NCBI GenBank assembly: GCA_013286205.1
Contig: JABDGD010000025.1
Location: 1 to 32,015, forward strand
DNA: 32,015 bases
DNA from: Candidatus Firestoneibacteriota bacterium
GTDB lineage: Bacteria > Oederibacteriota > Muellerivitia > Muellerivitales > Muellerivitaceae
Reading direction: 5' to 3'
Shown here piece by piece: positions 16,264-23,645 of the stretch; position 1 is the stretch's first letter; each line of letters opens with the position of its first letter. The notes beneath the pieces were generated by a model that worked only from the letters and a program-made list of their open reading frames with translations, did not search any database and had not been told where the DNA came from. Made by a program: the position numbers and the translations under genes.

Positions 16264-17804
16264 GAAGTTTTCCTGTGTAAAAGCAAAAGTATGATTCCGA
16301 TTAAAGCGTAAACCACGCCAAAATCAGGCGCGGCCCAGAAGCCAAACTGATTGAGAATCTCTCCGTCACTGGAGAGGGTATAAGCGTGAATGAGGCCAGT
16401 AAAAGAAAAAACCGAGGCCGCGAAGCACCAAAAAGCCGCTTTTTGAAATTGGCGCTCAATCACAAAAACTAAAATGGCCGCGAAGATCATGGAAACCAGA
16501 AGAAAGCCCTGGCTTAAAGAAATAAGACCTTTGAGATGCAGACTTCCTTCCAGCTGAACTGCTACAGAAGCCAGAGAGACATGAGCCGCTTGCAAAGTGG
16601 GCTCGACCACCAATTCCAGGGTGAAAGCCGCGAAGGCGGGGATGAGGCCCAGCGCTACGGCCAGCGCGTGCGATTTTGGGATTTCCTGAAAGGCTTGAGC
16701 CGTAATGATGATGGCAATCCAGAGCAGAATCCCCAAGATACATTCCTGTGGGATAACCCGTAAAAAGAGCGTGACTCCGCCGAACAAACACAAAAGCGAA
16801 ATCAAAACTCCATTCAAAATCGAATAGCCGTGCCGGGCGCCCATGGCTTTCCAACCCGGGTGGCCGATGTAAATGGTAGTGGGGAAGGCGCTGCCGAAAA
16901 AAGCGGCAGCTATTGTGGCGATGCCATTTGTGAGTAATGAAGGTTTAGTGGGATAGCTGTCGCCGCCCGCTTCAGCGCTTTCCAGGTTTTGCAAAGACCC
17001 AATGACGTTAAAGAGACCCATGGGAAAAATGACCGCCATGTATTTCCAGCCGGTAGGGCTGGTGAATAGCGCGAAGAGATCTTGCGGGACGGGATGGGGC
17101 AGATTGAATCCCCAAAGGATCGGGTCAGTGGAGATATTAAATGAAACCAACCCGAAATATTTTAACGTCCAGGCGAAGGCCGTGCCGATAGCGACCGCTA
17201 AAAATCCACCGGGCAATCCACCAGGCCATTTCACCCGGCCCGCGTAAGAAATCAAAATTAAAAAGGTCGGCAAGAGTCCGACTAGCGGGTTGGAAAAAAT
17301 CTGAAAAATAAAACCCATGGCGATGAAGGTGATCGCCACGCCGGCTAAAGCGCAGAGCAGCGCGGCCCGGGGTGTGTTTTTGCGCAGCCAGTCGCCGCCA
17401 TAAGCGCCAACGATTTCCATAATGCCGTTGAGCACACAGGCGAAGAGACCTGCCTGCCAGGCCAAATGGTAATCTTTGGTTTCTTGATAAACGGGGGCCA
17501 TGATCAAAAAGATAAAAGCAATCAGGCTGGGGGTGTTAATCCCAAAGGGTAAGGCGGTGACATTTTCACGCCCAGAAGAAATGGCTAATTGGCGGGCCTG
17601 CCAGGCATAAAAGAGATTGCCGATTAAAATCGAAAGCGCGGCGCCTGGTAAAACCTGTCCGGTGAGAAATTCAGTGGGAAAACCGCAGAAGAGTTTGCAA
17701 AGCAGGCCAATGAGCATGAGTTGGAGCAGATTGTCGACAAAGAGGCCGAAAAAGCCATCCAGGTCGCCGCGGGTGAACCAAGCCATTGAAGGGGTTTTGG
17801 ACAT
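16260..17804 (-). CDS. NCS2/AzgA-like nucleobase permease family transporter
   Basis: This 514-residue, 12-14-helix protein resembles the xanthine/uracil/vitamin-C permease superfamily. The early segment GNLFYAWQARQLA and TALPFGINTPSLIAF (83-97) match the family's first substrate-site region, and FGSAFPTTIYIGHPGWK the second half-repeat region. Usual members import purines, pyrimidines or ascorbate with H+ or Na+; the highly conserved NCS2 substrate residues are not clear here, so the cargo is open. ATG 17804 lacks a strong ribosome site, and an alternative M7 is no better. Its stop overlaps the START-domain gene start, so the two share a transcript. The LacI-type gene upstream is co-directional but 50 bp away and can run into it. 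Confidence 0.82.
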   Translation of the reverse strand: MSKTPSMAWFTRGDLDGFFGLFVDNLLQLMLIGLLCKLFCGFPTEFLTGQVLPGAALSILIGNLFYAWQARQLAISSGRENVTALPFGINTPSLIAFIFLIMAPVYQETKDYHLAWQAGLFACVLNGIMEIVGAYGGDWLRKNTPRAALLCALAGVAITFIAMGFIFQIFSNPLVGLLPTFLILISYAGRVKWPGGLPGGFLAVAIGTAFAWTLKYFGLVSFNISTDPILWGFNLPHPVPQDLFALFTSPTGWKYMAVIFPMGLFNVIGSLQNLESAEAGGDSYPTKPSLLTNGIATIAAAFFGSAFPTTIYIGHPGWKAMGARHGYSILNGVLISLLCLFGGVTLFLRVIPQECILGILLWIAIIITAQAFQEIPKSHALAVALGLIPAFAAFTLELVVEPTLQAAHVSLASVAVQLEGSLHLKGLISLSQGFLLVSMIFAAILVFVIERQFQKAAFWCFAASVFSFTGLIHAYTLSSDGEILNQFGFWAAPDFGVVYALIGIILLLLHRKTS

Positions 17805-17854
17805 GGGCCAAGACTAAAGGCCCATGGGGTTTGGGTCAAGAATTTTTAACCGGG

Positions 17855-18889
17855 TTATTTTTTAGAAGGTTTGGCGGTGGAGTTGCGGATGATGAGTTCG
17901 GGTTTAATGAGTAAATGATGGGGTTTGGAAGAGCGGGTTTTAATCATGGTTTCCAACAGCTGAACCGCTTGTCTGCCGATTTCGTGAAAAGGCTGACGCA
18001 CGGTCGTTAATGTGGGTGTGGAAAGAGAAGCTTTTTCGTAATCATCCAGGCCCACAATCGAAAGATCGCGGGGGATATTGAGGCCGGCTTCCTGAGCGAT
18101 TTTCATCGCGCCGAAGGCAATCGCGTCGGTGGCGGCAAAAAGAGCAGTGGGCCGTTGGGCGGGTGGCAGCGCCAGGAAATGTTTCATGCTTTCTTCTCCA
18201 TAACCTTCTGAAAAGAAACCATTTCGTACTAAGTTTTCATCTTCCTTCAATCCCGCTTTTTTTAACGATTCTTGGTAGCCCCAATAACGGTCGCGGGCAT
18301 TGCTGGAATAGGCCAGTTCACCGCCGATATAGGCGATACGTTTGTGCCCTAATTGGATCAAGTGATCTACCGCCAGGCGACCGCCCTTGCGGTTATCTAA
18401 ATCGACCCAGGAATAGCGCTCTTCCTTGGGTCTATATAAGAGGAGAAGCGATGGAATGTTGAAATGCGTAGTAAAACTGATTTCTTTTTCGTCTTTGATA
18501 CGGGGGGCCATCAAAAGAATGCCCGCCAACATGCTTTCATAACAAAACTTCATTTCTTCATTGTCGGCATGAAGGGTTCCCTGAACATTGTTTAAAAGAA
18601 GGTGAAATTTGGAACGGGTAATCTCATCGATAATACCGGTCAAAATGTGCTGATAGTAGGCTTCAGACGGATTGGGAGAGCCATTCCAGAAAGAGAGAAG
18701 CCCAATGGATGTTTTGCGCTGGGATTTAAGCGCGCTGGCCACCGTATTCAGATGAAAGTTCATCTTACGGGTAACTTCGAGCACTTTTTTGCGGCTTTTT
18801 TCACTGACGGAGCCACGGCCAGTTAAAACACGAGAGACGGTGGAACGGTGGACACCTGCTAATCGGGCCACGTCATGAATGTTGGGCAT
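17855..18889 (-). CDS. LacI-family transcriptional repressor of the glucan locus
   Basis: At 344 residues it has normal length for a LacI/GalR repressor. The N-terminal helix-turn-helix (IHDVARLAGVHRSTVSRVL, about 4-22) and the hinge (VASALKSQRKTSIGLL) are typical. The periplasmic-binding-like core shows VDLDNRKGGRLAVDHLIQLGHKRIAYIGG, then ALFAATDAIAFGAMKIAQE, then IVGLDDYEKASLSTPTLTTVRQP. ATG 18889 is chosen because AAGGAG ends 5 nt upstream; a GTG one codon earlier is too close to that site. It is divergent from the porin-led operon, and its 5' leader contains a variant of the same palindrome that sits on that operon's promoter, implying autorepression. The inducer should be a di- or oligosaccharide from the locus's substrate. 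It may read through into the permease gene. Confidence 0.94.
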   Translation of the reverse strand: MPNIHDVARLAGVHRSTVSRVLTGRGSVSEKSRKKVLEVTRKMNFHLNTVASALKSQRKTSIGLLSFWNGSPNPSEAYYQHILTGIIDEITRSKFHLLLNNVQGTLHADNEEMKFCYESMLAGILLMAPRIKDEKEISFTTHFNIPSLLLLYRPKEERYSWVDLDNRKGGRLAVDHLIQLGHKRIAYIGGELAYSSNARDRYWGYQESLKKAGLKEDENLVRNGFFSEGYGEESMKHFLALPPAQRPTALFAATDAIAFGAMKIAQEAGLNIPRDLSIVGLDDYEKASLSTPTLTTVRQPFHEIGRQAVQLLETMIKTRSSKPHHLLIKPELIIRNSTAKPSKK

Positions 18890-18905
18890 CACGGCTCCTT
18901 CTATA

Positions 18906-18919
18906 TGAGAACGAGCTCA
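18906..18919. promoter_or_regulatory. LacI-type operator O1 in the leader of the repressor gene
   Basis: TGAGAACGAGCTCA keeps the central ACG core and both outer half-site tetramers of the main palindrome. It lies 17 bp upstream of the repressor ATG, just before its AAGGAG, where binding would block its own transcription. Confidence 0.65.
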
Positions 18920-18977
18920 AATTTATGGGAAAAACAGCCAAATATCAATGACATTGGGTATAGAATTAATATGTGGC

Positions 18978-18991
18978 TGAAAACGTTGACA
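18978..18991. promoter_or_regulatory. LacI-type operator O2 overlapping the -35 box
   Basis: TGAAAACGTTGACA has the LacI/GalR-type ACGT centre and an almost palindromic TGA/ACA frame. Its right half is the -35 hexamer TTGACA. It is 36 bp, centre to centre, from the perfect palindrome downstream, about 3.5 helical turns. Confidence 0.55.
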
Positions 18992-19013
18992 GGAATGAAT
19001 AGTGGAATATAAT
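18986..19013 (+). promoter_or_regulatory. Consensus sigma-70-type promoter of the glucan operon
   Basis: TTGACA (18986-18991) and TATAAT (19008-19013) are both perfect consensus hexamers separated by 16 bp. The -10 box runs into the perfect operator palindrome and the -35 is inside a second operator-like site. This is a strong promoter tightly controlled by a repressor. The first gene starts 46 bp after the -10. Confidence 0.85.
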
Positions 19014-19030
19014 TGAGAACGTTCTCAATT
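19011..19030. promoter_or_regulatory. Perfect 20-bp LacI-type operator O3
   Basis: AATTGAGAACGTTCTCAATT is a perfect palindrome with the central CG typical of LacI/GalR operators. It covers the end of the -10 box and the expected transcription start, so repressor binding would exclude RNA polymerase. It is the best candidate for the binding site of the adjacent LacI-family protein. Confidence 0.88.
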
Positions 19031-19059
19031 TAAGGGCTGACGTCCTTCTCGAGGCAATA

Positions 19060-21090
19060 ATGAAGCTAATCGCATCAGGTCTCATTTTATCCCTTCTTCT
19101 TTTCACACCCCTCAAAGCACAAGCGCAATCCATTACTCCTACACCAATTGATTACGACCAAAGACTGCAAAAACTTCAAGACGAACTCAACCAGCTCGAG
19201 CTCCAAAATGAAAAAATTCAAAGCCACGCTTCTGCTGGGGGAACCGGATCGAAGCCGATATTAAGCTTAGATGGCGGGTCCTTAGAGCAGGATTTTGAAA
19301 GCAATTCGAATTCCTGGTCTATTTTGCAGGGACAAACCCTCAACTTGAGGTTTGCGGCCAATCCAACGACTGATTCTTTTGGGCACTTTGATTTGATGTT
19401 TTTAGGAAAAGTCGCGCCAGATATTCTTCACTACAGTTTTCTTCCCATCCTAGCCAATAGCAATATTTTTGTAGTTCTCAAGGAAGCGGATGCGACATTC
19501 AACACGCCGCTTCTTTCTTTCCGGGCTTTCACGGGCTTTCCCCGCGATACTTTTTATTACAGTAACGACGATTTTTATTATCTTTTCCCCGCGCAAAATG
19601 ACGTCGATAATCCATTTCGCGTTAGTGGTACTTTGGTCGATACGGGAATGGAAATTAAAGGATTGAAAGATTTAGATGGCTTAGATATTTGGGCAGGAAC
19701 TCAATTGAATTGGGGTGTCAATCAAGAAGCGGTCTTGATGTACAAACACGACATTGCTGGAATGACCGCCGGCATCATGGATAAAATTAGTTTGCAAAAC
19801 ATTAGCCAGGGCGCTTTAGGTTATCAACTGGTGAATACTTCGGGGGTGACAGTACTTCCGCCGCAGATAGCTTACGCTCCTGTTCCGGTGACAGTGACCA
19901 CCTACAGTTATTCTTCTCGCCCGACCAACGAAACGGAAGCCTTCTGGCGCATCCCTGTGCCAAACGCTTTCACGCTGGATGCGGTAATGGTTTATAACCC
20001 GACCAACGCTAATATGCCTTACACCTACGTCAAAACCGTCGCCCCGGGAACGGGCACAGACGGCACCAGCTACCAACTTTATACAGCTACCACCAACAAT
20101 ACTGGCGATGCGATGGGCTATCAGGTCAAGTTAACAAGCACTTCGGTCCCTTTAATTGATTCCATTATGCTCAATGGCGAATATAGCGGAGTGATTGCGG
20201 GAGATTTGGAAAGAGTTTCTGGTGAAATTACAAAAATGCCTGTGCCGGGATTGTTATTTACCTTTAGTGCCACGGCTCAACAACCACTGGTTGGACCTAA
20301 CCCTCTGGTTTTCAACGGAACGCCGCTCAATAGTATTGGCACGCTGGTGCAGCCACGCGGTCAATTTGATCCCTTTCAAGTCGATATGAACCCTATTACG
20401 GGTGTTAACAACCGTCAGATGAATAAATTTAGTCTTTCCTTTGTTTATAACGAAGGGAAAGGTTGGTTTTTTAAGTACAACCCTAATGACTTTAGTTCCT
20501 GGAATATCAACATGGATTTAGACACCGATTTTTCGACTGGCATGATGGCCACTCTTTTTAATTATCCCACCAGTTCCGATTTGAGCAGTTTTGTCTTGGG
20601 CAATTCAGGCGTGGTGAGTTGGGAAACCCCGGGAGAATTAGGCCAGCCTGCTACTAACGGTTATCTTCCGTATCTACATTGGGTCACTATGTGGAAGGCC
20701 AGCGATATTCATTGGGTCGCGGACATACAAGGCGGCTATAGCATGGCTACTTTAGGTCAATCAACTATTTCCACAGTTACTGGCGGCCGCAATTCAACCG
20801 ATTCCTTTCTGGGAACGCTTACTACTCGAATTCATGACACCAGTCTGAGTTTAAGCTATGGACAGGATGTGTGGGGTCCTGAAGATTGGGATCGACAATT
20901 TGGATTAGTAATCGGCCAATTGATTGTGGCTCAAGTGACGCAGAAGTTCGGCCTTTCTCAGATTTCACTAAAATATGAACACTGGGGCAATTTGCCCGGA
21001 GATCCTTATCAAGTGCCGGCATTTGCTTTCAATGACACAGTTAACTTACCAATTGATGAACTTTACGCTACTTATACTCTGAACTTTTAA
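19060..21090 (+). CDS. Probable outer-membrane porin with N-terminal coiled coil
   Basis: The 676-residue precursor has a Sec signal peptide (likely AQA|Q, 22/23), then a short coiled coil (about 32-56, DQRLQKLQDELNQLELQNEK), as in trimeric porins that carry a periplasmic coiled-coil start. The rest is rich in alternating beta-strand patterns with aromatic girdles. It ends in ELYATYTLNF, a C-terminal Phe strand like the beta-signal read by the Bam machinery. No family name can be given with certainty; carbohydrate porins (LamB/OprB-like) are the functional analogues. It is the first gene of the repressible operon, and GAGG lies 6 nt before the ATG. I infer uptake of oligosaccharides released at the surface. 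Confidence 0.72.
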   Translation: MKLIASGLILSLLLFTPLKAQAQSITPTPIDYDQRLQKLQDELNQLELQNEKIQSHASAGGTGSKPILSLDGGSLEQDFESNSNSWSILQGQTLNLRFAANPTTDSFGHFDLMFLGKVAPDILHYSFLPILANSNIFVVLKEADATFNTPLLSFRAFTGFPRDTFYYSNDDFYYLFPAQNDVDNPFRVSGTLVDTGMEIKGLKDLDGLDIWAGTQLNWGVNQEAVLMYKHDIAGMTAGIMDKISLQNISQGALGYQLVNTSGVTVLPPQIAYAPVPVTVTTYSYSSRPTNETEAFWRIPVPNAFTLDAVMVYNPTNANMPYTYVKTVAPGTGTDGTSYQLYTATTNNTGDAMGYQVKLTSTSVPLIDSIMLNGEYSGVIAGDLERVSGEITKMPVPGLLFTFSATAQQPLVGPNPLVFNGTPLNSIGTLVQPRGQFDPFQVDMNPITGVNNRQMNKFSLSFVYNEGKGWFFKYNPNDFSSWNINMDLDTDFSTGMMATLFNYPTSSDLSSFVLGNSGVVSWETPGELGQPATNGYLPYLHWVTMWKASDIHWVADIQGGYSMATLGQSTISTVTGGRNSTDSFLGTLTTRIHDTSLSLSYGQDVWGPEDWDRQFGLVIGQLIVAQVTQKFGLSQISLKYEHWGNLPGDPYQVPAFAFNDTVNLPIDELYATYTLNF

Positions 21091-21101
21091 AGGAGGCGGC
21101 C

Positions 21102-21719
21102 GTGAAAAAACTTAAATGGATTTTAATTTTTAGCGCACTGACGCTGGCTGGCTGTTCTCCTCAAGCAAACGACCGCATTGTTCCTTCGTCGCCAAGCTAT
21201 ACGCAAGCCGGATTTCCCAACCCTTTAGTCATTTTTAACAGCTATCTGGCAACTGGACTGACTCTTAATGTTTATGAATATCCAACTAGCGGCGTTACAC
21301 CCGCTGGCGTCAGTATTTCATTGGCAGACCAGAGCTTCAAACCTGCTGCTGGCCAATCCAATCTTTTGAATTCGGTAAGCAATTACAACGGGGACACTTG
21401 GGTTGGTTTTCCAATTCTTTCTACTGGAGCGGTTGACTTAACCAGCGGAAATTATTCCCAGCTTACTTTTTATGTGATGGGGGGATTTGCTACGCCAGCA
21501 GGTGCCACTCAGCCTGTGACGACGGGTGTCATTAGCTTTAACGGATTAGGAACGGCAACTGTGCCGGTGACTGTGACAACTTCTTGGCAAGCAGTATCAA
21601 TACCGGTTTCTGGAACTCTAAGCGGCCCTGCTAATACTGTTTTATTTATGTCTAATTTTTATTCAGCTTCAGTTTCGGCGCCGGTAACGGCCTTTATCGA
21701 TCAGATTCAATATCAATGA
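21102..21719 (+). CDS. Lipoprotein with carbohydrate-binding-like beta-sandwich domain
   Basis: GTG 21102 is preceded by AGGAGG at 6 nt. The 205-residue product has a lipoprotein signal with lipobox LAGC (C18). The mature part is a single beta-rich domain of about 170 residues ending in AFIDQIQYQ. This end, and the TTSWQAVSIPVSG strand, match the two domains of the later lipoprotein in this operon (IDKISFQ, VDDIYYQ; TTTWTQYTI, TTTYTQYSF). The overall pattern (buried Trp, late strand, terminal D-x-I-x-Y/F-Q) resembles CBM families such as CBM11-like jelly rolls. It probably displays a glycan-binding module at the outer membrane. Its stop overlaps an upstream ATG of the hydrolase frame. Confidence 0.75.
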   Translation: MKKLKWILIFSALTLAGCSPQANDRIVPSSPSYTQAGFPNPLVIFNSYLATGLTLNVYEYPTSGVTPAGVSISLADQSFKPAAGQSNLLNSVSNYNGDTWVGFPILSTGAVDLTSGNYSQLTFYVMGGFATPAGATQPVTTGVISFNGLGTATVPVTVTTSWQAVSIPVSGTLSGPANTVLFMSNFYSASVSAPVTAFIDQIQYQ

Positions 21720-21733
21720 TGCGGGGACAGAGG

Positions 21734-23572
21734 ATGAAAAGATTTAAATTATCAACAATAGCGTTCCTCTTGCTGGCGTTTTGCGGAATCTCGCAATTGG
21801 CTTTAGCGGGATCTCCCTTTGCCTTGACCGATGCAGGCGCTGGTCTGGTCGACTACAACAAATATGGGAAATTCCATGGTGCCGGTACCAATGAATATCA
21901 GTACGAAGTCACGGACGCCGCAGGATTAGCCCAGGCTTCCGGAGAAGGTATTTATCCTAATGAACAATCGGTTCTGAGTGATCCAGCTTACATAAAGGTT
22001 AAAGACGTTTTAGATATTCCCAAAGATGATTTTGGTTTGTGGGCGGGCGATTCCGACCAGCCGCAGGTAAATTTTTTCCGTTGGGCGGCGAGCACTCAGC
22101 CTCCTGCCGTCAAACTTTTCTTCGTCGCGCAATCTTTTCAAGATGCTCAAATGTGGATGCAAGCTTTGAAAGCTTACTATGCGCTTTTGGTTCAGTTTCC
22201 TGCGGCGAGCCGCAAAAACTCAGCCGATTCCTGGAGCTGGTCAGCCGGCCTGGGTGAAAAGTCCAAAGAACACATTCTTGAAATTTTGAGAAACCACCCT
22301 GAGCTGGGGTTAGGTTTCAAAGATTGTGTCATCGATATTGATAATCCTGGCGCTGATAACCAAAAGATTAACAAAATTCATCCGGGTTACTTTGTGAAGG
22401 CGTCGCAGCAAACTGCGCCGGCGATGACTAATATCATCAAGCACAAAGGCGCCGGTAAAGTGCAGTTGTGGGAGTATCAAAATCACCACTGGATTATGAC
22501 GGTAGATGGACAGCCCTACTTTATTAAAGGCATGTGCTATGGCGTAACCAAGATTGGTCAAAGTCCCGACCTTAAAAACATGAGCGGTTTTCCTGATCTG
22601 GATGAGCCTGAAGGCGTTTTTGACAGCTGGGTGGACAACAACAAGAACAATTCCAAAGACGCGGATGATGCGGTAATTGGCGACCCGGCTCTGCTGAAGA
22701 ACATGAAGTGTAATACGATCCGTCTTTATTACGGCGCTCACAGCCCCAAGAGCCTGGCACGCTTTTGCCAGGAATCGGGCGTGAAGGTGGCGATGGGTGT
22801 GGCATTTGGTGCTTATGGTTTGGATTCGGGTGCGACCTGGGAAAAGGGTACGGACTATACGGACCCGGTACAACAGCAAGCGATGCTGGATGTTTTGAAA
22901 AAAATGGTTTTGCAATACAAAGACCAGCCTTACATTCTTTGCTGGGTTCTTGGGAATGAAAATAACTATGGCGTGGCCAATAACGCGAACAAATATCCAG
23001 CTACTTATTGCGACTTGGTCGAGAGGGCCTGCCGAATGGTTCATGAGTTAGATCCTAATCATCCAGTGGCGGCCTGTGTGGGTGACGCTGGCTTTTTACA
23101 AAAGCTTGATCAATTTGCGCCGGACTTGGACATGCTGGCGGTTAACTCTTATAGAGGGTTAGATGGATTTGGCGATTTATGGGAAGCGGTCCAAAAAAAC
23201 ACGGACAAACCTTTGTTTATCAGCGAGTTCGGATGCCCGGCATTTTTTAACGGCAAGGGCGAGGACGAAAACGGTCAGGCGCGGTATTTAGAAGGGGCCT
23301 GGAAAGACATCGCTTATAACCGAGGCGGCGGCATGGGTGTAGGTAACTCTCTTGGCGGATTTGTTTTTGAATGGATGGATGAATGGTGGAAGGGTGGAGC
23401 CACAAAACCTCCCACGGTTCACGACACCTCCCAAGGGCAATGGCAGGGGCCGTTTCCTGATGGTTGGGGGCATGAAGAGTGGTTTGGGATTGTCTCCCAG
23501 GGTGACGGCAAAAGCAGTCCGGGTATGAGACAATTACGTAAGGCCTACTGGTCGTTAAAAAGTTTGTGGTAG
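21734..23572 (+). CDS. Secreted clan-A glycoside hydrolase (GH2/GH72-like TIM barrel), probable beta-glucanase
   Basis: ATG 21734 has GGGG 7 nt upstream; an in-frame ATG at 21716, overlapping the previous stop, has none. The 612-residue precursor has a Sec signal (STIAFLLLAFCGISQLALA|G). After an N-terminal region of about 240 residues, partly helical around 145-190, a TIM-barrel catalytic domain begins (TVDGQPYFIKGMCYG). It carries the clan GH-A pair: acid/base Glu in LGNENNYG (E409) and nucleophile Glu in FISEFGCPAF (E498). The phrases KGMCYG, GNE and SEFGC recall GH72 glucan transferases and GH2 barrels, but I cannot place the family. A loop DNNKNNSKDADD looks like a calcium-binding loop. 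The likely role is extracellular or periplasmic cleavage or transfer of beta-glucan. Confidence 0.78.
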   Translation: MKRFKLSTIAFLLLAFCGISQLALAGSPFALTDAGAGLVDYNKYGKFHGAGTNEYQYEVTDAAGLAQASGEGIYPNEQSVLSDPAYIKVKDVLDIPKDDFGLWAGDSDQPQVNFFRWAASTQPPAVKLFFVAQSFQDAQMWMQALKAYYALLVQFPAASRKNSADSWSWSAGLGEKSKEHILEILRNHPELGLGFKDCVIDIDNPGADNQKINKIHPGYFVKASQQTAPAMTNIIKHKGAGKVQLWEYQNHHWIMTVDGQPYFIKGMCYGVTKIGQSPDLKNMSGFPDLDEPEGVFDSWVDNNKNNSKDADDAVIGDPALLKNMKCNTIRLYYGAHSPKSLARFCQESGVKVAMGVAFGAYGLDSGATWEKGTDYTDPVQQQAMLDVLKKMVLQYKDQPYILCWVLGNENNYGVANNANKYPATYCDLVERACRMVHELDPNHPVAACVGDAGFLQKLDQFAPDLDMLAVNSYRGLDGFGDLWEAVQKNTDKPLFISEFGCPAFFNGKGEDENGQARYLEGAWKDIAYNRGGGMGVGNSLGGFVFEWMDEWWKGGATKPPTVHDTSQGQWQGPFPDGWGHEEWFGIVSQGDGKSSPGMRQLRKAYWSLKSLW

Positions 23573-23608
23573 GAATCATTTGATCGTTTCTTAAGTTGTG
23601 CCGTTTTT

Positions 23609-23622
23609 TGAGAACGATCTCT
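23609..23622. promoter_or_regulatory. Internal LacI-type operator O4
   Basis: TGAGAACGATCTCT matches the perfect operator TGAGAACGTTCTCA in all but two bases and retains the central CG dyad. It lies in the 73-bp gap between the hydrolase and the next lipoprotein gene, 23 bp before that gene's ATG, implying a second repressor-controlled start or a looping partner. Confidence 0.7.
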
Positions 23623-23645
23623 TTTTGGTGATGAAGGAGTACAAG

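Noticed and set aside
22310..23044. Minus-strand ORF of 244 aa opposite the glycoside hydrolase
   Set aside because: Covered by the catalytic domain with its conserved Glu motifs; composition rich in His/Ile/Val typical of antisense reading.
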